The notes: generated by a model from the letters alone, not told the origin. DNA of 64,000 nt from Tessaracoccus sp. (GCF_016714275.1 NZ_JADJNP010000001.1:62001-126000), one strand, 5' to 3'; numbered from the stretch's first letter, positions 1 to 12,427 are shown. Translations and numbers: made by a program.

Positions 1-517
1 AGCAGATGGTCCTGCCAGATTCACGCGGAATTTCAGGGGTTCCGCACTACTTGGGAAAAACACAACAAAGAGAGCAAAGGCTACACCTACAGGACTCTAA
101 CCCGCTCTGGTACCGCATTCCAACGGATTCAACTCACACAATGCTTTTATAACTCTTCGACCACTCAACAGCGTGATCACGCATGCTCCCACAACCCCCC
201 AGCTGCAACGCCTGTCAGCTATCACACAACCAGGGTTTGGCCTCATCCGCGTTCGCTCGCCACTACTAACGGAATCACTATTGTTTTCTCTTCCTATGGG
301 TACTGAGATGTTTCACTTCCCCACGTTCCCTCCAACTACCCTATATATTCAGGCAGAGGTCGCCGGACATAACTCCGGAAATTCAAGGTTTCCCTATTCG
401 GAAATCCATGGATCAAAGCTCGTTTACCAACTCCCCATGGCTTATCGCAGGTTACAACGTCCTTCATCGGCTCTTGGTGCCAAGGCATCCACCGACCGCA
501 CTTAGTAGCTTGTCAAA
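1..517 (-). rRNA. 23S ribosomal RNA, 5' part (cut by window start)
   Basis: The reverse complement starts near 517 with the conserved 5' segment of bacterial 23S rRNA (AAGCTACTAAG, then GGTGGATGCCTTGGC) and continues through domain I to the window edge. Only about the first 517 of some 3,100 nucleotides are present. It lies downstream of the 16S gene on the same strand, in standard rrn order. The 5' end is set by similarity to the usual start and could be off by a few bases. Confidence 0.95.
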
Positions 518-2414
<1,897 letters not shown>

Positions 2415-2653
2415 AAAACTACCAAAACCCAACCCCACCAAAAAGGCAGAACCAGGAATCACTACTTAATCAAAAAGAGAAACAATCACTGACAAGACCA
2501 AAAACTGGTCAATCAATATTTTTTATTCTCAAAGAAACCTCAACACAACACCCAAAAAGGATGCCGCGCCGACGAGACACACACAAAACCACCAACCACA
2601 CCAAACAGTGCAGCCAGCAGCAAATGTGCAATAAATTGGCATTGACTATAAAA

Positions 2654-2673
2654 GCACGCTGTTGAGTTCTCAA
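2654..2673 (-). promoter_or_regulatory. rrn leader antitermination-type element
   Basis: The transcribed strand reads TTGAGAACTCAACAGCGTGC about 240 nt upstream of the mature 16S 5' end. It resembles the TTTGAGAA element in the 16S-23S spacer and the conserved boxA/nut-like leader of actinobacterial rrn operons. A role in Nus-dependent antitermination is inferred from that family; only the sequence is seen here. Confidence 0.6.
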
Positions 2674-2740
2674 GCTTCGGGTACACACCCAACCAAACAA
2701 CCCCCACAAGAGGGCCACCCAGCCAGGGGCAACTCGACCA

Positions 2741-2769
2741 ACCTTACTCGCTTCGATCCGGCCTGTCAA
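2741..2769 (-). promoter_or_regulatory. rrn promoter, proximal
   Basis: On the reverse strand there is a perfect -35 TTGACA (2764-2769), a 17-base spacer and -10 TAAGGT (2741-2746), facing the 16S gene. Spacing and hexamers fit a strong sigma-70/HrdB-type rrn promoter. The transcript would have a leader of about 320 nt before mature 16S. Confidence 0.8.
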
Positions 2770-2827
2770 ATCGGCCGGTTCTCGCTCGCTTCAGTTGTTT
2801 CTCGCCGTCGCTGTGACGGCTTGGAGA

Positions 2828-2856
2828 ACACTACCGGCTCCCACGGCGGCTCGCAA
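2828..2856 (-). promoter_or_regulatory. rrn promoter, distal candidate
   Basis: A second promoter-like pair lies about 87 bases upstream of the first: -35 TTGCGA (2851-2856), 17-base spacer, -10 TAGTGT (2828-2833), same orientation. Tandem rrn promoters are common. The rest of 2857-2990 shows no clear gene or signal. Confidence 0.55.
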
Positions 2857-2990
2857 ATCGAGGGCTCCCCCACGGGCCTCTCGGGGTAACATCCCTAGTC
2901 AGTCTCAGTTCATGGGGTTGACGCCCTGCCGAAGGCCGAGGGCAAGGAAGAGGATGACTTCAGTCAGCGGGCGCCGGCTCAACCAGCGAC

Positions 2991-4421
2991 TCACGCCCGA
3001 GAGACATCGACGCGCGGGGCGAGGACCTCGACGGCGTCAACCCGAATGCGGATGCGCTCGCCGGCGCTGCGGCTCCCGTTCGCGACGCGGAGCTCGACGG
3101 CCGGGTCCTGGATCTGCACCGTCGCGAGGTTGTTCTTCGGGTTCACATCCGTGACCACCCCGTCGAGCGTTTCCCCCACCCGGCCGGAGAGCACGAGCGC
3201 CTCCGCAATGTCGAGGATGCCCCGCTCATAGGCATTGGCCGCGCGGGAGGTAGCCGCCATCTCCTCAGGTAGGTCCGCAAGCCCCTCGCACACCCACGCG
3301 GGGATCTCGAGGTCGTTCAGGAGCGCATGACAGATCTCCAACGCGTAGCGGTCGACCAGCCGGCGCAACGGCGCGGTCGTATGCGCGTACGGCGCTGCGA
3401 GGGCCCCGTGCAGCAGGTTCCCCTCCGGAAGCTCACCAGCAAAAGCGAGGTAACCGGCACCCCGGAACAGCGTGGTGCAGCGCGTGAGGAAAGCGAGGTC
3501 GCGAGGATGGTCCGGGGACAGAGTGCGCAGTACCTCGGCGTAACTCACATCGGATCGCCAGTCGATACCGAGCGCGGCGGCGGCCCGGCGCAGCTTCCTC
3601 ACCGCATCCTCCTCAGCAGGAGGGAGGGTCCGGAGGATGCCCGTCCTTCCATCGATCATCGTGCGCGCCGCTGCGAACCCCGCCAAGAGGGAAATCTGCG
3701 CGTTGTACTCCTCGACCCGGGTCAACTGTCGGAACGCGAGCTCCCAGGCGCCGTCATGCTCAACGATCTCCTGGTCAGGGAGGTTCAGCGACGCACCACC
3801 GCGCTCGGTCTCCTTCCGCAATCGCAACTTTCCTACCTCAGGGAGGAGCGCGACGCTCGGGTGCGGGTCACCGTCGTCGAAGGCGCGCTGGACGCCGGCG
3901 TAGCTGAGCTTCGCCCGGCTCCGCACGAGCGCCCGGACAAGCCCGACACCACGCAACTCGCCGTCGCCGTCGACACCCAACTCCCACACGAGGGCCGGCC
4001 GCGGGACGCCGTCGGCGAGAAGCGACGCCGCAGCCTCGCTCAATACCGGTGGGTGGAGCGGTATCCGGGCCCCCGGTGCGTACTTCGTCTGTCCCCGACG
4101 ATGCGTTTCACGCTCCAGCTCAGTACCGGGACGGACGAAGAAGGCCACGTCCGAGATGGCGTAGCGCACCAGGTAGCCGTCGCCGTCGCGCGCGATGTGG
4201 AGCGCCTGATCCAGATCCATGGACGACTCGGGATCGATGGTCACGAACTCGACGTCGGTGCGGTCCAGATATCCCTCGGGACGCCAGGTCGCGGCCTCTG
4301 CCGCCTCCGCGAGCACCGCCTCGGGAAAGGCGTCCGGCAGGTCCAGACGCAGCCTCAGCGCCTCGATGGCAGCCCGCGCGGGCTCCGGCGGACCGGAAAC
4401 GCGCACGGACATCGCCGGCAT
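2991..4421 (-). CDS. RNB-domain exoribonuclease (RNase II family)
   Basis: This 476-residue protein has the RNase II/R catalytic RNB domain. The motif TIDPESSMDLDQAL at residues 61-74 holds the conserved metal-binding aspartates (D63, D69, D71). It is followed by the AISDVAFFV strand and a GTELERETHRRG segment typical of the family. It should degrade RNA 3' to 5' in the cytoplasm. It is shorter than E. coli RNase II or R: the RNB core starts almost at the N-terminus, so the usual cold-shock domains are missing there, and only about 60 residues at the C-terminus could form an S1-like fold. ATG 4421 begins one base after the stop of the upstream zinc-ribbon gene, so the two are probably cotranscribed. 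An alternative start is codon 4. Compact RNB proteins like this are common in actinobacteria; their RNA targets cannot be told from sequence. Confidence 0.9.
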   Translation of the reverse strand: MPAMSVRVSGPPEPARAAIEALRLRLDLPDAFPEAVLAEAAEAATWRPEGYLDRTDVEFVTIDPESSMDLDQALHIARDGDGYLVRYAISDVAFFVRPGTELERETHRRGQTKYAPGARIPLHPPVLSEAAASLLADGVPRPALVWELGVDGDGELRGVGLVRALVRSRAKLSYAGVQRAFDDGDPHPSVALLPEVGKLRLRKETERGGASLNLPDQEIVEHDGAWELAFRQLTRVEEYNAQISLLAGFAAARTMIDGRTGILRTLPPAEEDAVRKLRRAAAALGIDWRSDVSYAEVLRTLSPDHPRDLAFLTRCTTLFRGAGYLAFAGELPEGNLLHGALAAPYAHTTAPLRRLVDRYALEICHALLNDLEIPAWVCEGLADLPEEMAATSRAANAYERGILDIAEALVLSGRVGETLDGVVTDVNPKNNLATVQIQDPAVELRVANGSRSAGERIRIRVDAVEVLAPRVDVSRA

Positions 4422-4422
4422 G

Positions 4423-5163
4423 TCAGATGCCTGACTCCGGGGTCCTCACCAGGATGCGGTCGCACTCGACGCAACGCAGAACCTGGTTGGCAGGCGCGCG
4501 CCGATAGGAATCGAGGTCTGCGACCGTCGCCTCGAGCTGGCAACCGCCGCAACGACCGGCGCGCAGCAAAGCCGCACCCAGGCCCGTGTTGGCCCGCAGC
4601 TTCTCGTAGAGCGCGCCCAGGTCCTTCGGAATCAGCGCGACGATGGGTCCGCGCGTCGCGGACAGGTCTCCCGCCTCCTGACGCAGCGCTGCGACGGCCT
4701 CGTCGCGAGCCGCGACCTCCGCGCGCAGCCTCTTCTCGATCTGCTCCTTCGCGGCCGCCACCTTGTCGCGCTGCGCGGTGGCGTCTTCCAATTGACCCAT
4801 CAGCTCCAGTTCGGCGTCCTCGAGCTCCGTGATGCGGCGCTGGACGTGCTCGACCTCCTCGGTGAGGGACCGCAGGATCTTCGCGTCGGAGACCGACCCG
4901 TCGGCGATGCGCTGCTTCTCCCGCTCAAGCCGGCTCCGCACAGGGACGAGATCCGCCTCGGCCTTCCGCACCGCAGCAGCCAGGTCGTCAACCTCCGTGT
5001 TCGACGCGATCAGCTCGTCGCCCGCCGCCTGGCGGTTCGCCATCAGCTCCGCGATCACCGCGTGCTGCGGGAGCGTCCGTGCCGTGTGCTGCACCCGGGC
5101 CAGCTCCGAGTCGAGATCGGCGAGGGTGAGCAGTCGGCGTTGATCGACGGGGTCAGCGAGCAT
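4423..5163 (-). CDS. Coiled-coil C4 zinc-ribbon protein (DUF164/CT398 type)
   Basis: The 246-residue protein is mostly a long charged coiled coil (about residues 10-175) ending in a zinc ribbon with CGGC and CVEC knuckles near residues 205-235. This architecture belongs to the CT398/DUF164 family, often labelled nucleic-acid-binding; its biochemical role is not established. In many actinobacteria it sits next to RNase H or NIF3 genes; here it precedes an RNB ribonuclease with a one-base gap. The start ATG has an AAGGA ribosome site about 8 bases upstream. A TAGGGT -10-like hexamer at 5197-5202, overlapping the end of the intergenic gap after glmM, may drive it. Confidence 0.88.
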   Translation of the reverse strand: MLADPVDQRRLLTLADLDSELARVQHTARTLPQHAVIAELMANRQAAGDELIASNTEVDDLAAAVRKAEADLVPVRSRLEREKQRIADGSVSDAKILRSLTEEVEHVQRRITELEDAELELMGQLEDATAQRDKVAAAKEQIEKRLRAEVAARDEAVAALRQEAGDLSATRGPIVALIPKDLGALYEKLRANTGLGAALLRAGRCGGCQLEATVADLDSYRRAPANQVLRCVECDRILVRTPESGI

Positions 5164-5216
5164 CGGTCGTCCTTATATCCAGTTGAGTCTGCGTAGACCC
5201 TACCCGGCCGCGCGGC

Positions 5217-6569
<1,353 letters not shown>

Positions 6570-6789
6570 GCGGGACACCTTAGCGCGATCCGCTCAGTCG
6601 GACTGCGCGGTTGGGTCGAGCCGGATGGTTCCGTCGAGTGGTCTCGACACGTCGACGAAGGTCGAGAGCAGTCGAGCTTGCACGATTGCCGAAGCCGAGG
6701 CCGAGGCCGAGGAAGACGTTGCAGCGCGTAGCGCTATCAGAGCCCCGGCGCTCCGCGCGGCGGCCTGGCTCACCAGCGAAAAGAACACG

Positions 6790-6816
6790 ACGCCCGCTCC
6801 ACAAGGGAGCGGGCGT
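6790..6816 (-). terminator. Terminator downstream of rpsI
   Basis: A perfect 11-bp stem (arms 6790-6800 and 6806-6816, 5-base loop) lies 17 bases past the rpsI stop. In the rpsI reading direction it is followed by the T-rich stretch GTTCTTTTCG. It should end the rplM-rpsI transcript before glmM. The rest of 6583-6789 holds no gene I can support. Confidence 0.85.
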
Positions 6817-6832
6817 CCTGACGCGACCGAAA

Positions 6833-7369
6833 TCAGCGCTTGCTGTACTGCGGGGCCTTGCGGGCCTTCTTGAGCCCGGCCTTCTTGCGCTCGATGATGC
6901 GCGCGTCGCGGCTCAGCATGCCTGCCTTCTTCAGCGCGGGGCGCGAGGCCTCGGCATCAACGGCGTTGAGGCAGCGGGCAACGCCTAGGCGCAGCGCGCC
7001 GGCCTGGCCGGAGCTGCCGCCGCCGTGGATGCGGGCGATCACGTCGTACGAGCCGACGACGCCGGCGACGCCGAAGGGCTCGTTGACGTGCTGCTGGTGG
7101 ATCTTGTTCGGGAAGTAGTCCTCGAGGGTACGGCCGTTGATGGTCCACTGGCCGGAGCCGGGGACGATCCGGACGCGGGCGACGGCCTCCTTGCGGCGGC
7201 CGGTCGCGGCACCGGGGGCCACGACCGCGGGGCGAACGTCGGCGCCAGCGGCGGCGGCCGGGTTCGCGTCCGAGCGGTAAGCGATCTCGCGGTTCTGCTC
7301 GTCGATGAAGGGGGTGATCTCCTCGACGGTCTCTTCGGTCACGACGTCAGTCATCTGGTTCTCACTCAC
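6833..7369 (-). CDS. rpsI: 30S ribosomal protein S9
   Basis: S9 of the small-subunit head. The body is clear from RRKEAVARVRIVPG through GGGSSGQAGALRLGVARCL to the conserved basic tail KKARKAPQYSKR that reaches the P site. An acidic N-terminal extension of about 50 residues precedes the core, as in other actinobacterial S9. GTG 7369 overlaps the rplM stop (GTGA), suggesting translational coupling; ATG 7354, five codons in, is the alternative. It forms the usual L13-S9 pair. Confidence 0.95.
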   Translation of the reverse strand: MSENQMTDVVTEETVEEITPFIDEQNREIAYRSDANPAAAAGADVRPAVVAPGAATGRRKEAVARVRIVPGSGQWTINGRTLEDYFPNKIHQQHVNEPFGVAGVVGSYDVIARIHGGGSSGQAGALRLGVARCLNAVDAEASRPALKKAGMLSRDARIIERKKAGLKKARKAPQYSKR

Positions 7370-7809
7370 TGGGCGATCTGGGTGATCTCGTAGGGCTGCG
7401 GCTGCTGGGCAGCGTGCGGGTGCTCGGGGCCGGCGTAGACCTTGAGCTTGCCGATCAGCTGACGGCTCAGCTTGTTCTTCGGCAGCATGCCCCACACGGC
7501 GCGCTCGACGGCCTTGCGGGGATCCTTCTCGAGCAGGTCGCCGATGGCGATCGACTTCAGGCCGCCCGGGCGGCCCGAATGCGAGTACCGCATCGAGTCG
7601 GAGCGCTTGTTGCCGGTCAGCGCGACCTTTGAGGCGTTGACGACGACGACGAAGTCACCGCCATCGACGTGGGGGGCGAAGGTGGCCTTGTGCTTGCCCC
7701 GGAGCAGGGTCGCAGCGGCCACGGCGAGACGGCCAAGGACGACGTCCTCGGCATCGATCACATGCCAGTTCCGGGCGATTTCGCCTGGCTTCGGGGTGTA
7801 CGTAGACAC
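7366..7809 (-). CDS. rplM: 50S ribosomal protein L13
   Basis: L13 is an early-assembly large-subunit protein. The family signature is visible: WHVIDAEDVVLGRLA, KVALTGNK, then the AVWGMLPKNKLSRQ segment. By homology the protein should begin STYTPKPGE, so I place the start at GTG 7809; a GTG at 7833 would add eight unusual residues. It is the first gene of the rplM-rpsI operon, with the promoter at 7908-7937. Confidence 0.95.
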   Translation of the reverse strand: MSTYTPKPGEIARNWHVIDAEDVVLGRLAVAAATLLRGKHKATFAPHVDGGDFVVVVNASKVALTGNKRSDSMRYSHSGRPGGLKSIAIGDLLEKDPRKAVERAVWGMLPKNKLSRQLIGKLKVYAGPEHPHAAQQPQPYEITQIAQ

Positions 7810-7907
7810 GGAGGCAGACCAACTTCCATTCACAGCGAACTTTTAGTGCTGCGCCCGAGGCGTCGACCGACCGGCCGCACAGGCCACACGGCGCGCAACA
7901 GCTACCT

Positions 7908-7937
7908 AGCTTAGGACGCGACGGCGCTCGTCGCCAA
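7908..7937 (-). promoter_or_regulatory. rplM-rpsI promoter
   Basis: On the reverse strand there is -35 TTGGCG (7932-7937), an 18-base spacer and -10 TAAGCT (7908-7913), about 100 bases before the rplM start. It is the best -35/-10 pair in this gap and would give a leader of roughly 90 nt. Confidence 0.65.
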
Positions 7938-8043
7938 ATCGCGGAAGGGTGGGTCGGTGCCCCACGCCGTCCCGGTCCCGCTAGCAGGTACCAGTTTGGG
8001 GGGTCGCCGACCGAGCGCGGGCCTCGACCACTACGGTTAGGTC

Positions 8044-10125
8044 ATGGCCTCAAAGACGAGTACCCCCATCGCCATCTCGTCACCGGACGACGTGCGCAAC
8101 GTCGTACTGGTGGGCGCGAGCGGCTCGGGTAAGACGACCCTTTTCGAACATCTCCTCCGCGCCCGGGTAGACGGATACCGCGGCGAGAAGGACACGCCGG
8201 AACGCGGGGCGTCCCTCACGCTGGCGTCGATCCCGGCCAACGACGTGCAGATCAACCTCCTCGACGCCCCCGGGCACCCGGACTTCGTGGGCGAACTCCG
8301 CGCCGGCCTTCGCGCCGCCGACGCCGCCGTCTTCGTGGTGCCCGCCGGCGACGAGATCGACCCGACCACCGTCGCGCTCTGGCGCGAGTGCGCCCAGGTC
8401 GCGATGCCGCGCATCGTCGCGATCACGAAGCTCGACCAGGGTCGCGCCAGCTTCGACGACATGGTCGAGGCCTGCGTCGACGCGTTCGGCGACGGCGTCA
8501 TCCCGGCGCTCATCCCACTCACGCTCGACGGCGTCAACGTCGGCAACCTCTCGCTGTTGAACAAGCGCGCACACGACTACGCCTCCGGCGCCCGCGTCTC
8601 CCGCGACGCTACCCCCGAGGAACTCGTCTTGATCGAGGAGCGCCGCGCGCCGCTGCTCGAGGCGATCATCACCGAGGTGGCCGACGACGACCTCATGGAG
8701 CGCTACCTCGAGGGCGAGGACATCGCTGTCGAGGAGGCGCACGAGTCGCTGCTGCGCGCGGTGATCGGCGCCCGGTTCTTCCCCGTCCTTCCCGCGCACA
8801 CGACGTCCGACAAGGGCACCGAGGAGCTCCTCCGCTGGATCGAGCGCGGGTTCCCCGCGCCGACGCTGCATCCCACGCCGTCGGTGACGACACCGAACGG
8901 CGCAACGCTGCCCGAGACCACCTGCGATCCCGACGGCCCTCTCGTCGCGCAGGTGATCCGCACCACCTCGGACAACTTCTCCGGCCGTACCTCGCTGGTG
9001 CGCGTGTTCTCGGGGACGATGCGCGCCGACGACGTCGTCCACATCTCGGGCCATCGCGAGCTCTACGGCGGCGACCCGGACCCCCTGCACCCCGATCACG
9101 ACGACGAGGAGCGCGTCGGCCCGCTTTCGGCGCCGTCGGGCCTCGAGTTCGCGCCGCTGGCCACCGCGATCGCCGGCGAGATCGTGCTCGTCACCCGGCT
9201 CACCAAGGCGGAGACCGGCGACACGCTGTCCTCCCCATCACGTCCGGCGCTCGTGGAACCCTGGGAGCTCCCCCGACCGCTGCTGCCCGTCGCCGTCCGC
9301 GCGACCACCCGCGGCGACGAGGACAAGCTGACGGGTGCGTTGCACCGGATCTCGGTCGAGGACACGACGGTGCGGCTCGACCGCAACGCGGAGACCGAGC
9401 AGCAGATCCTGTGGGTTATGGGCCAAGCGCAGAAGGACCTGGTCCTCGCCCGCCTTGCGGAGCGGTTCGGCCTCAAGATCACCGAGGAACCCGTGCGCGT
9501 GGCACTGCGCGAGACCTTCCTGTCCGGGGCAAAGGGCCTAGGCCGCAACGTGAAGCAGTCCGGCGGCCACGGCCAGTACGCCGTCTGCAACATCCAGGTC
9601 GAGCCGCTCCCCCGCGGCACCGGCTTCGAGTTCGTGGACAAGGTCGTCGGCGGAGCCGTGCCCCGCGCCTACATCGGTTCGGTCGAGAAAGGCCTACATC
9701 AGCAACTGGCCGCCGGAACCACGTTCGGGGTGCCGATGGTCGACGTCCGCGTCACGCTGTACGACGGCAAGGCGCACTCGGTGGACTCCTCCGACATGGC
9801 CTTCCAGGTCGCCGGGCAGCTGGCGCTGCGCGACGCTGCGTCCTCCGGCGCGGTCGGGCTGCTCGAGCCGCTCGACAAGGTGCGAGTCACCGTCGCCGAC
9901 CAGTATCTCGGCGCGGTCCTGACCGACCTCGGATCGCGCCGCGCGCAGGTGCTGGGCAGCGACATGGACGGCGTGGGCAACGCGTCGGTCGAGGCGCTCG
10001 TCCCGCAGCTGGAGCTGGTCAGCTACCCCATCGACCTGCGCGGCATCGCCCAGGGCAGTGGATCGTTCACGCGCGAGTTCCACGGCTATGAGTCGATGCC
10101 CCGGGAGGCGTGGCCCGCGCAGTAA
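8044..10125 (+). CDS. Elongation factor G-like protein (EF-G2 type)
   Basis: A 693-residue translational GTPase with EF-G domain order. The P-loop GASGSGKTT (residues 24-32) and G3 DAPGH are normal, but the G4 motif is TKLD instead of NKxD. TKLD is characteristic of the EF-G-like (FusA2) paralogue rather than the main translocase. Domain IV (KQSGGHGQYAVCNI) and the C-terminal GSGSFTREF segment are intact. Its cellular role is not firmly known in actinobacteria. No Shine-Dalgarno site is seen; a TACGGT -10 (8032-8037) ends 6 bases before the ATG, so it is probably leaderless. Its last 59 bases overlap the 3' end of coaBC on the other strand. Confidence 0.9.
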   Translation: MASKTSTPIAISSPDDVRNVVLVGASGSGKTTLFEHLLRARVDGYRGEKDTPERGASLTLASIPANDVQINLLDAPGHPDFVGELRAGLRAADAAVFVVPAGDEIDPTTVALWRECAQVAMPRIVAITKLDQGRASFDDMVEACVDAFGDGVIPALIPLTLDGVNVGNLSLLNKRAHDYASGARVSRDATPEELVLIEERRAPLLEAIITEVADDDLMERYLEGEDIAVEEAHESLLRAVIGARFFPVLPAHTTSDKGTEELLRWIERGFPAPTLHPTPSVTTPNGATLPETTCDPDGPLVAQVIRTTSDNFSGRTSLVRVFSGTMRADDVVHISGHRELYGGDPDPLHPDHDDEERVGPLSAPSGLEFAPLATAIAGEIVLVTRLTKAETGDTLSSPSRPALVEPWELPRPLLPVAVRATTRGDEDKLTGALHRISVEDTTVRLDRNAETEQQILWVMGQAQKDLVLARLAERFGLKITEEPVRVALRETFLSGAKGLGRNVKQSGGHGQYAVCNIQVEPLPRGTGFEFVDKVVGGAVPRAYIGSVEKGLHQQLAAGTTFGVPMVDVRVTLYDGKAHSVDSSDMAFQVAGQLALRDAASSGAVGLLEPLDKVRVTVADQYLGAVLTDLGSRRAQVLGSDMDGVGNASVEALVPQLELVSYPIDLRGIAQGSGSFTREFHGYESMPREAWPAQ

Positions 10126-11305
10126 GCACGGCGTCGAGCAGCGTGTCGGCGACCTCGCGCTTGGAACCGGCGACGTCGACGACCACCTCGTCGGTGGCGT
10201 CCAGCACGAAGAGGCGGTTGTCGGCTGCCTCGAACCCCTTCGTCCAGCCGACCTCGTTGACCGCGAGCAGGTCGACTCCCTTCCGACGGCGCTTCCTCCG
10301 CCCGCGCTCCAGCACCTCCTCACCGGTGCCGGTCTCGGCGGCGAACCCGACGATGGTCTGGCCGTCGCGGCGGCTCTCGCAGAGCCCCTTCAGGATGTCG
10401 GGGTTCTCGACAAGTGCGAGGCTGGGGATGCCGCCGTCCTCCTTGGTGAGCTTGCCCTGGGCGACGTCCGCGACGCGGAAGTCCGCGACGGCGGCGGCCA
10501 TGATGACGACATCGGCCCGTTCGGCAAGCCCCCGCATGACCTCTTCCAGCTCCGCGGCCGACCCCGCGGTCGTCACCTCCGCGGTCGCTGCGTCGGCGAG
10601 AACCGACGTCTCAATGTTCGCGGCGGCGAGCAGCACTGTCGCGCCGCGCTCCGCCGCGGCACGTGCGAGCGCGACCCCCTGCCGCCCGCTGGAGCGGTTA
10701 CCGAGGTAGCGGACCGGGTCGATAGGCTCGCGTGTGCCGCCCGCGGAGACCGCAATGGTGAGCCCTTCGAGGTCGCGGCTGCGGCCGAGCAGCGCGGTCG
10801 CCGCGGCGTGGATCTCCTCCGGTTCGCGCATCCGGCCCGGCCCCGAGTCGCCACCGGTGAGCGGGCCATCGCCCGGTCCGACGACGTGCACACCACGGGC
10901 TCGCAGCGTCGCCATGTTCGCGACGGTCGCCGGGTGATGCCACATCTCGGTGTGCATCGCCGGCGCGACCAGCACCGGCGCGCGGGTGGCGAGCAGGGTG
11001 GTGCCCAGAAGGTTCGACGCCAGCCCCGTTGCCATCGACGCGAGCGTGTTGGCGGTCGCCGGCGCGACGATCACGAGGTCGGCCTGCTGGCCGAGAGCAA
11101 CGTGCCGAACACGGGGCACGTCGTCGTGCACCGAGGTCGTGACGGGGTTGCGGCTGATCGCCTCCCATGTCGGCAGCCCGACGAACCGCAGCGCGTCGTC
11201 GGTGGGGATGACATGCACGTCGTGCCCGTCTCCGATGAGCAGCCGGACAAGGTGAACGGTCTTGTACGCGGCGATGCCGCCGGTGACGCCTACGACGATG
11301 AACAT
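10067..11305 (-). CDS. coaBC: Phosphopantothenoylcysteine decarboxylase / phosphopantothenate-cysteine ligase
   Basis: This 412-residue bifunctional enzyme performs two consecutive steps of coenzyme A synthesis. The N-terminal flavin-dependent decarboxylase (CoaC) begins VGVTGGIAAYKTVHLVR and has the APAMHTEMW active-site segment. The C-terminal CoaB ligase contains VSAGGTREPIDPVRYLGNRSSG, with the nucleotide and 4'-phosphopantothenate binding residues. Both halves look complete. The gene is divergent from the NRDE gene 32 bases away and convergent with the EF-G-like gene, whose end it overlaps by 59 bases. The last 20 or so residues are low-complexity, suggesting stop-codon drift into the neighbour. 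Confidence 0.94.
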   Translation of the reverse strand: MFIVVGVTGGIAAYKTVHLVRLLIGDGHDVHVIPTDDALRFVGLPTWEAISRNPVTTSVHDDVPRVRHVALGQQADLVIVAPATANTLASMATGLASNLLGTTLLATRAPVLVAPAMHTEMWHHPATVANMATLRARGVHVVGPGDGPLTGGDSGPGRMREPEEIHAAATALLGRSRDLEGLTIAVSAGGTREPIDPVRYLGNRSSGRQGVALARAAAERGATVLLAAANIETSVLADAATAEVTTAGSAAELEEVMRGLAERADVVIMAAAVADFRVADVAQGKLTKEDGGIPSLALVENPDILKGLCESRRDGQTIVGFAAETGTGEEVLERGRRKRRRKGVDLLAVNEVGWTKGFEAADNRLFVLDATDEVVVDVAGSKREVADTLLDAVLTARATPPGASTHSRGTRA

Positions 11306-11337
11306 GTCCTAGATTCTGCCCGGGTACGCTGCCCCGC

Positions 11338-12036
11338 ATGTGCACCGTGGTCATTCGCATCCCCGAGAAAGGGGCCTGCGACATCAGGATCCTCGCCGTC
11401 AGGGACGAAGACCCGCACCGGCCCTGGCGTCCCCTGGGGTCCTGGTGGCCGCAGCATCCGGGCGTATCCGGCATCCAGGACATCCTCGCGGGCGGCGCGT
11501 GGCTGGCCCACACTGACGACCGCGTCGCGGTGCTGCTGAACCGTGCAGGCGGGGCCGACGTCCCCGTACCCACCTCACGGGGCGGGCTCGTGCTCGGCTC
11601 GGTGACAGGCGTTCCGCTGCCTGATCCGCTGACCACTCTGGGGTTCAACCTCGTCGAGGCCTGGGCCGACGGCGCGCGCGTCACCTCGTGGGAGGGCGGT
11701 CGCCCGCGGGTCACCGACCTGGAACCGGGGACGCACATGATCGCGCACGAGGACGTCGATGCCCCGACGACGGCGCGGGTCGCGGCGTGGCGACAGCTGT
11801 TCGCGGCCACCCCGACGACCGGAGAACGCTGGTGGGACGCGTGGCTGCACGCACTCGGCGAGACCGCACGCACCGTCGATGCCAAGGACGACCGCGCGAT
11901 CATCCGCGACAACCACCCGCACGGCTTTCCGACGCTGTCGCTGCTGGTGTGTGTGGCGAGCGTCGGGCCGGACGGCGTCGAGACCCGGATGGCGACGCTC
12001 AGGGAACCAGGGCACTGGAACGCGCCCGGGCTCTAG
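11338..12036 (+). CDS. NRDE (TANGO2-like) family protein
   Basis: The 232-residue protein starts MCTVV and has the RDED variant of the family's NRDE motif at about residues 22-25, followed by a WLA segment and GGLVLG. These mark the NRDE/TANGO2 family, Ntn-fold-like proteins with an N-terminal cysteine. The reaction is unknown in bacteria. A TACGCT -10 (11325-11330) stops 7 bases before the ATG and no ribosome site is visible, so the mRNA is likely leaderless. It is convergent with the YccF gene, with only 7 bases between stops. Confidence 0.8.
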   Translation: MCTVVIRIPEKGACDIRILAVRDEDPHRPWRPLGSWWPQHPGVSGIQDILAGGAWLAHTDDRVAVLLNRAGGADVPVPTSRGGLVLGSVTGVPLPDPLTTLGFNLVEAWADGARVTSWEGGRPRVTDLEPGTHMIAHEDVDAPTTARVAAWRQLFAATPTTGERWWDAWLHALGETARTVDAKDDRAIIRDNHPHGFPTLSLLVCVASVGPDGVETRMATLREPGHWNAPGL

Positions 12037-12043
12037 CAATCCG

Positions 12044-12427
12044 TCAGAAGTAGCCGCCGCTGTCGACGATGCGCTTGCCGAACGGGAAGCAGGTCACCGG
12101 GATCATCTTGAGGCTCACCCACGCGTTGGCGAGCCCGACGATGGTCAGCGACTGGGCGATCGCCGTCGCGACGTGGGCGAGTGCGAGCCACCATCCGGCG
12201 ATGATGAACCAGATACCGTTCATGATCGCCGACCCGGCACCCGCGCCCGGCTTGGGCTCGACGGTCTTTCCGAAGGGCCACAGCACGTATCGCGCCATGC
12301 GGAACGAGGCGATGCCGACGGGAATGGTGATGATCAGAATGCAGGCGAGGACGCCCGCGAGGAAGTAGCCGAGGGCGAGCCAGAAACCGCCGAGGACCAC
12401 CCAGATGACGTTGAGTACGGTGCGCAT
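12044..12427 (-). CDS. YccF-domain inner membrane protein
   Basis: 127 residues, almost all hydrophobic, with two repeated YccF units: each has a hydrophobic segment followed by a WPFGK or FPFGK motif (near residues 55 and 114). This is the YccF family of small membrane proteins, of unknown function. An AGGAG site lies 5-6 bases before the ATG. The gene is divergent from trmB. Confidence 0.85.
   Translation of the reverse strand: MRTVLNVIWVVLGGFWLALGYFLAGVLACILIITIPVGIASFRMARYVLWPFGKTVEPKPGAGAGSAIMNGIWFIIAGWWLALAHVATAIAQSLTIVGLANAWVSLKMIPVTCFPFGKRIVDSGGYF

Noticed and set aside
2894..2930. A third rrn promoter near TAGGGATG
   Set aside because: The -35 region does not resemble TTGACA at any allowed spacing.
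6601..6789. A short gene in the GCCGAGGCCGAG-rich gap between glmM and rpsI
   Set aside because: Frames are short, lack ribosome sites and look like repeat-derived sequence.
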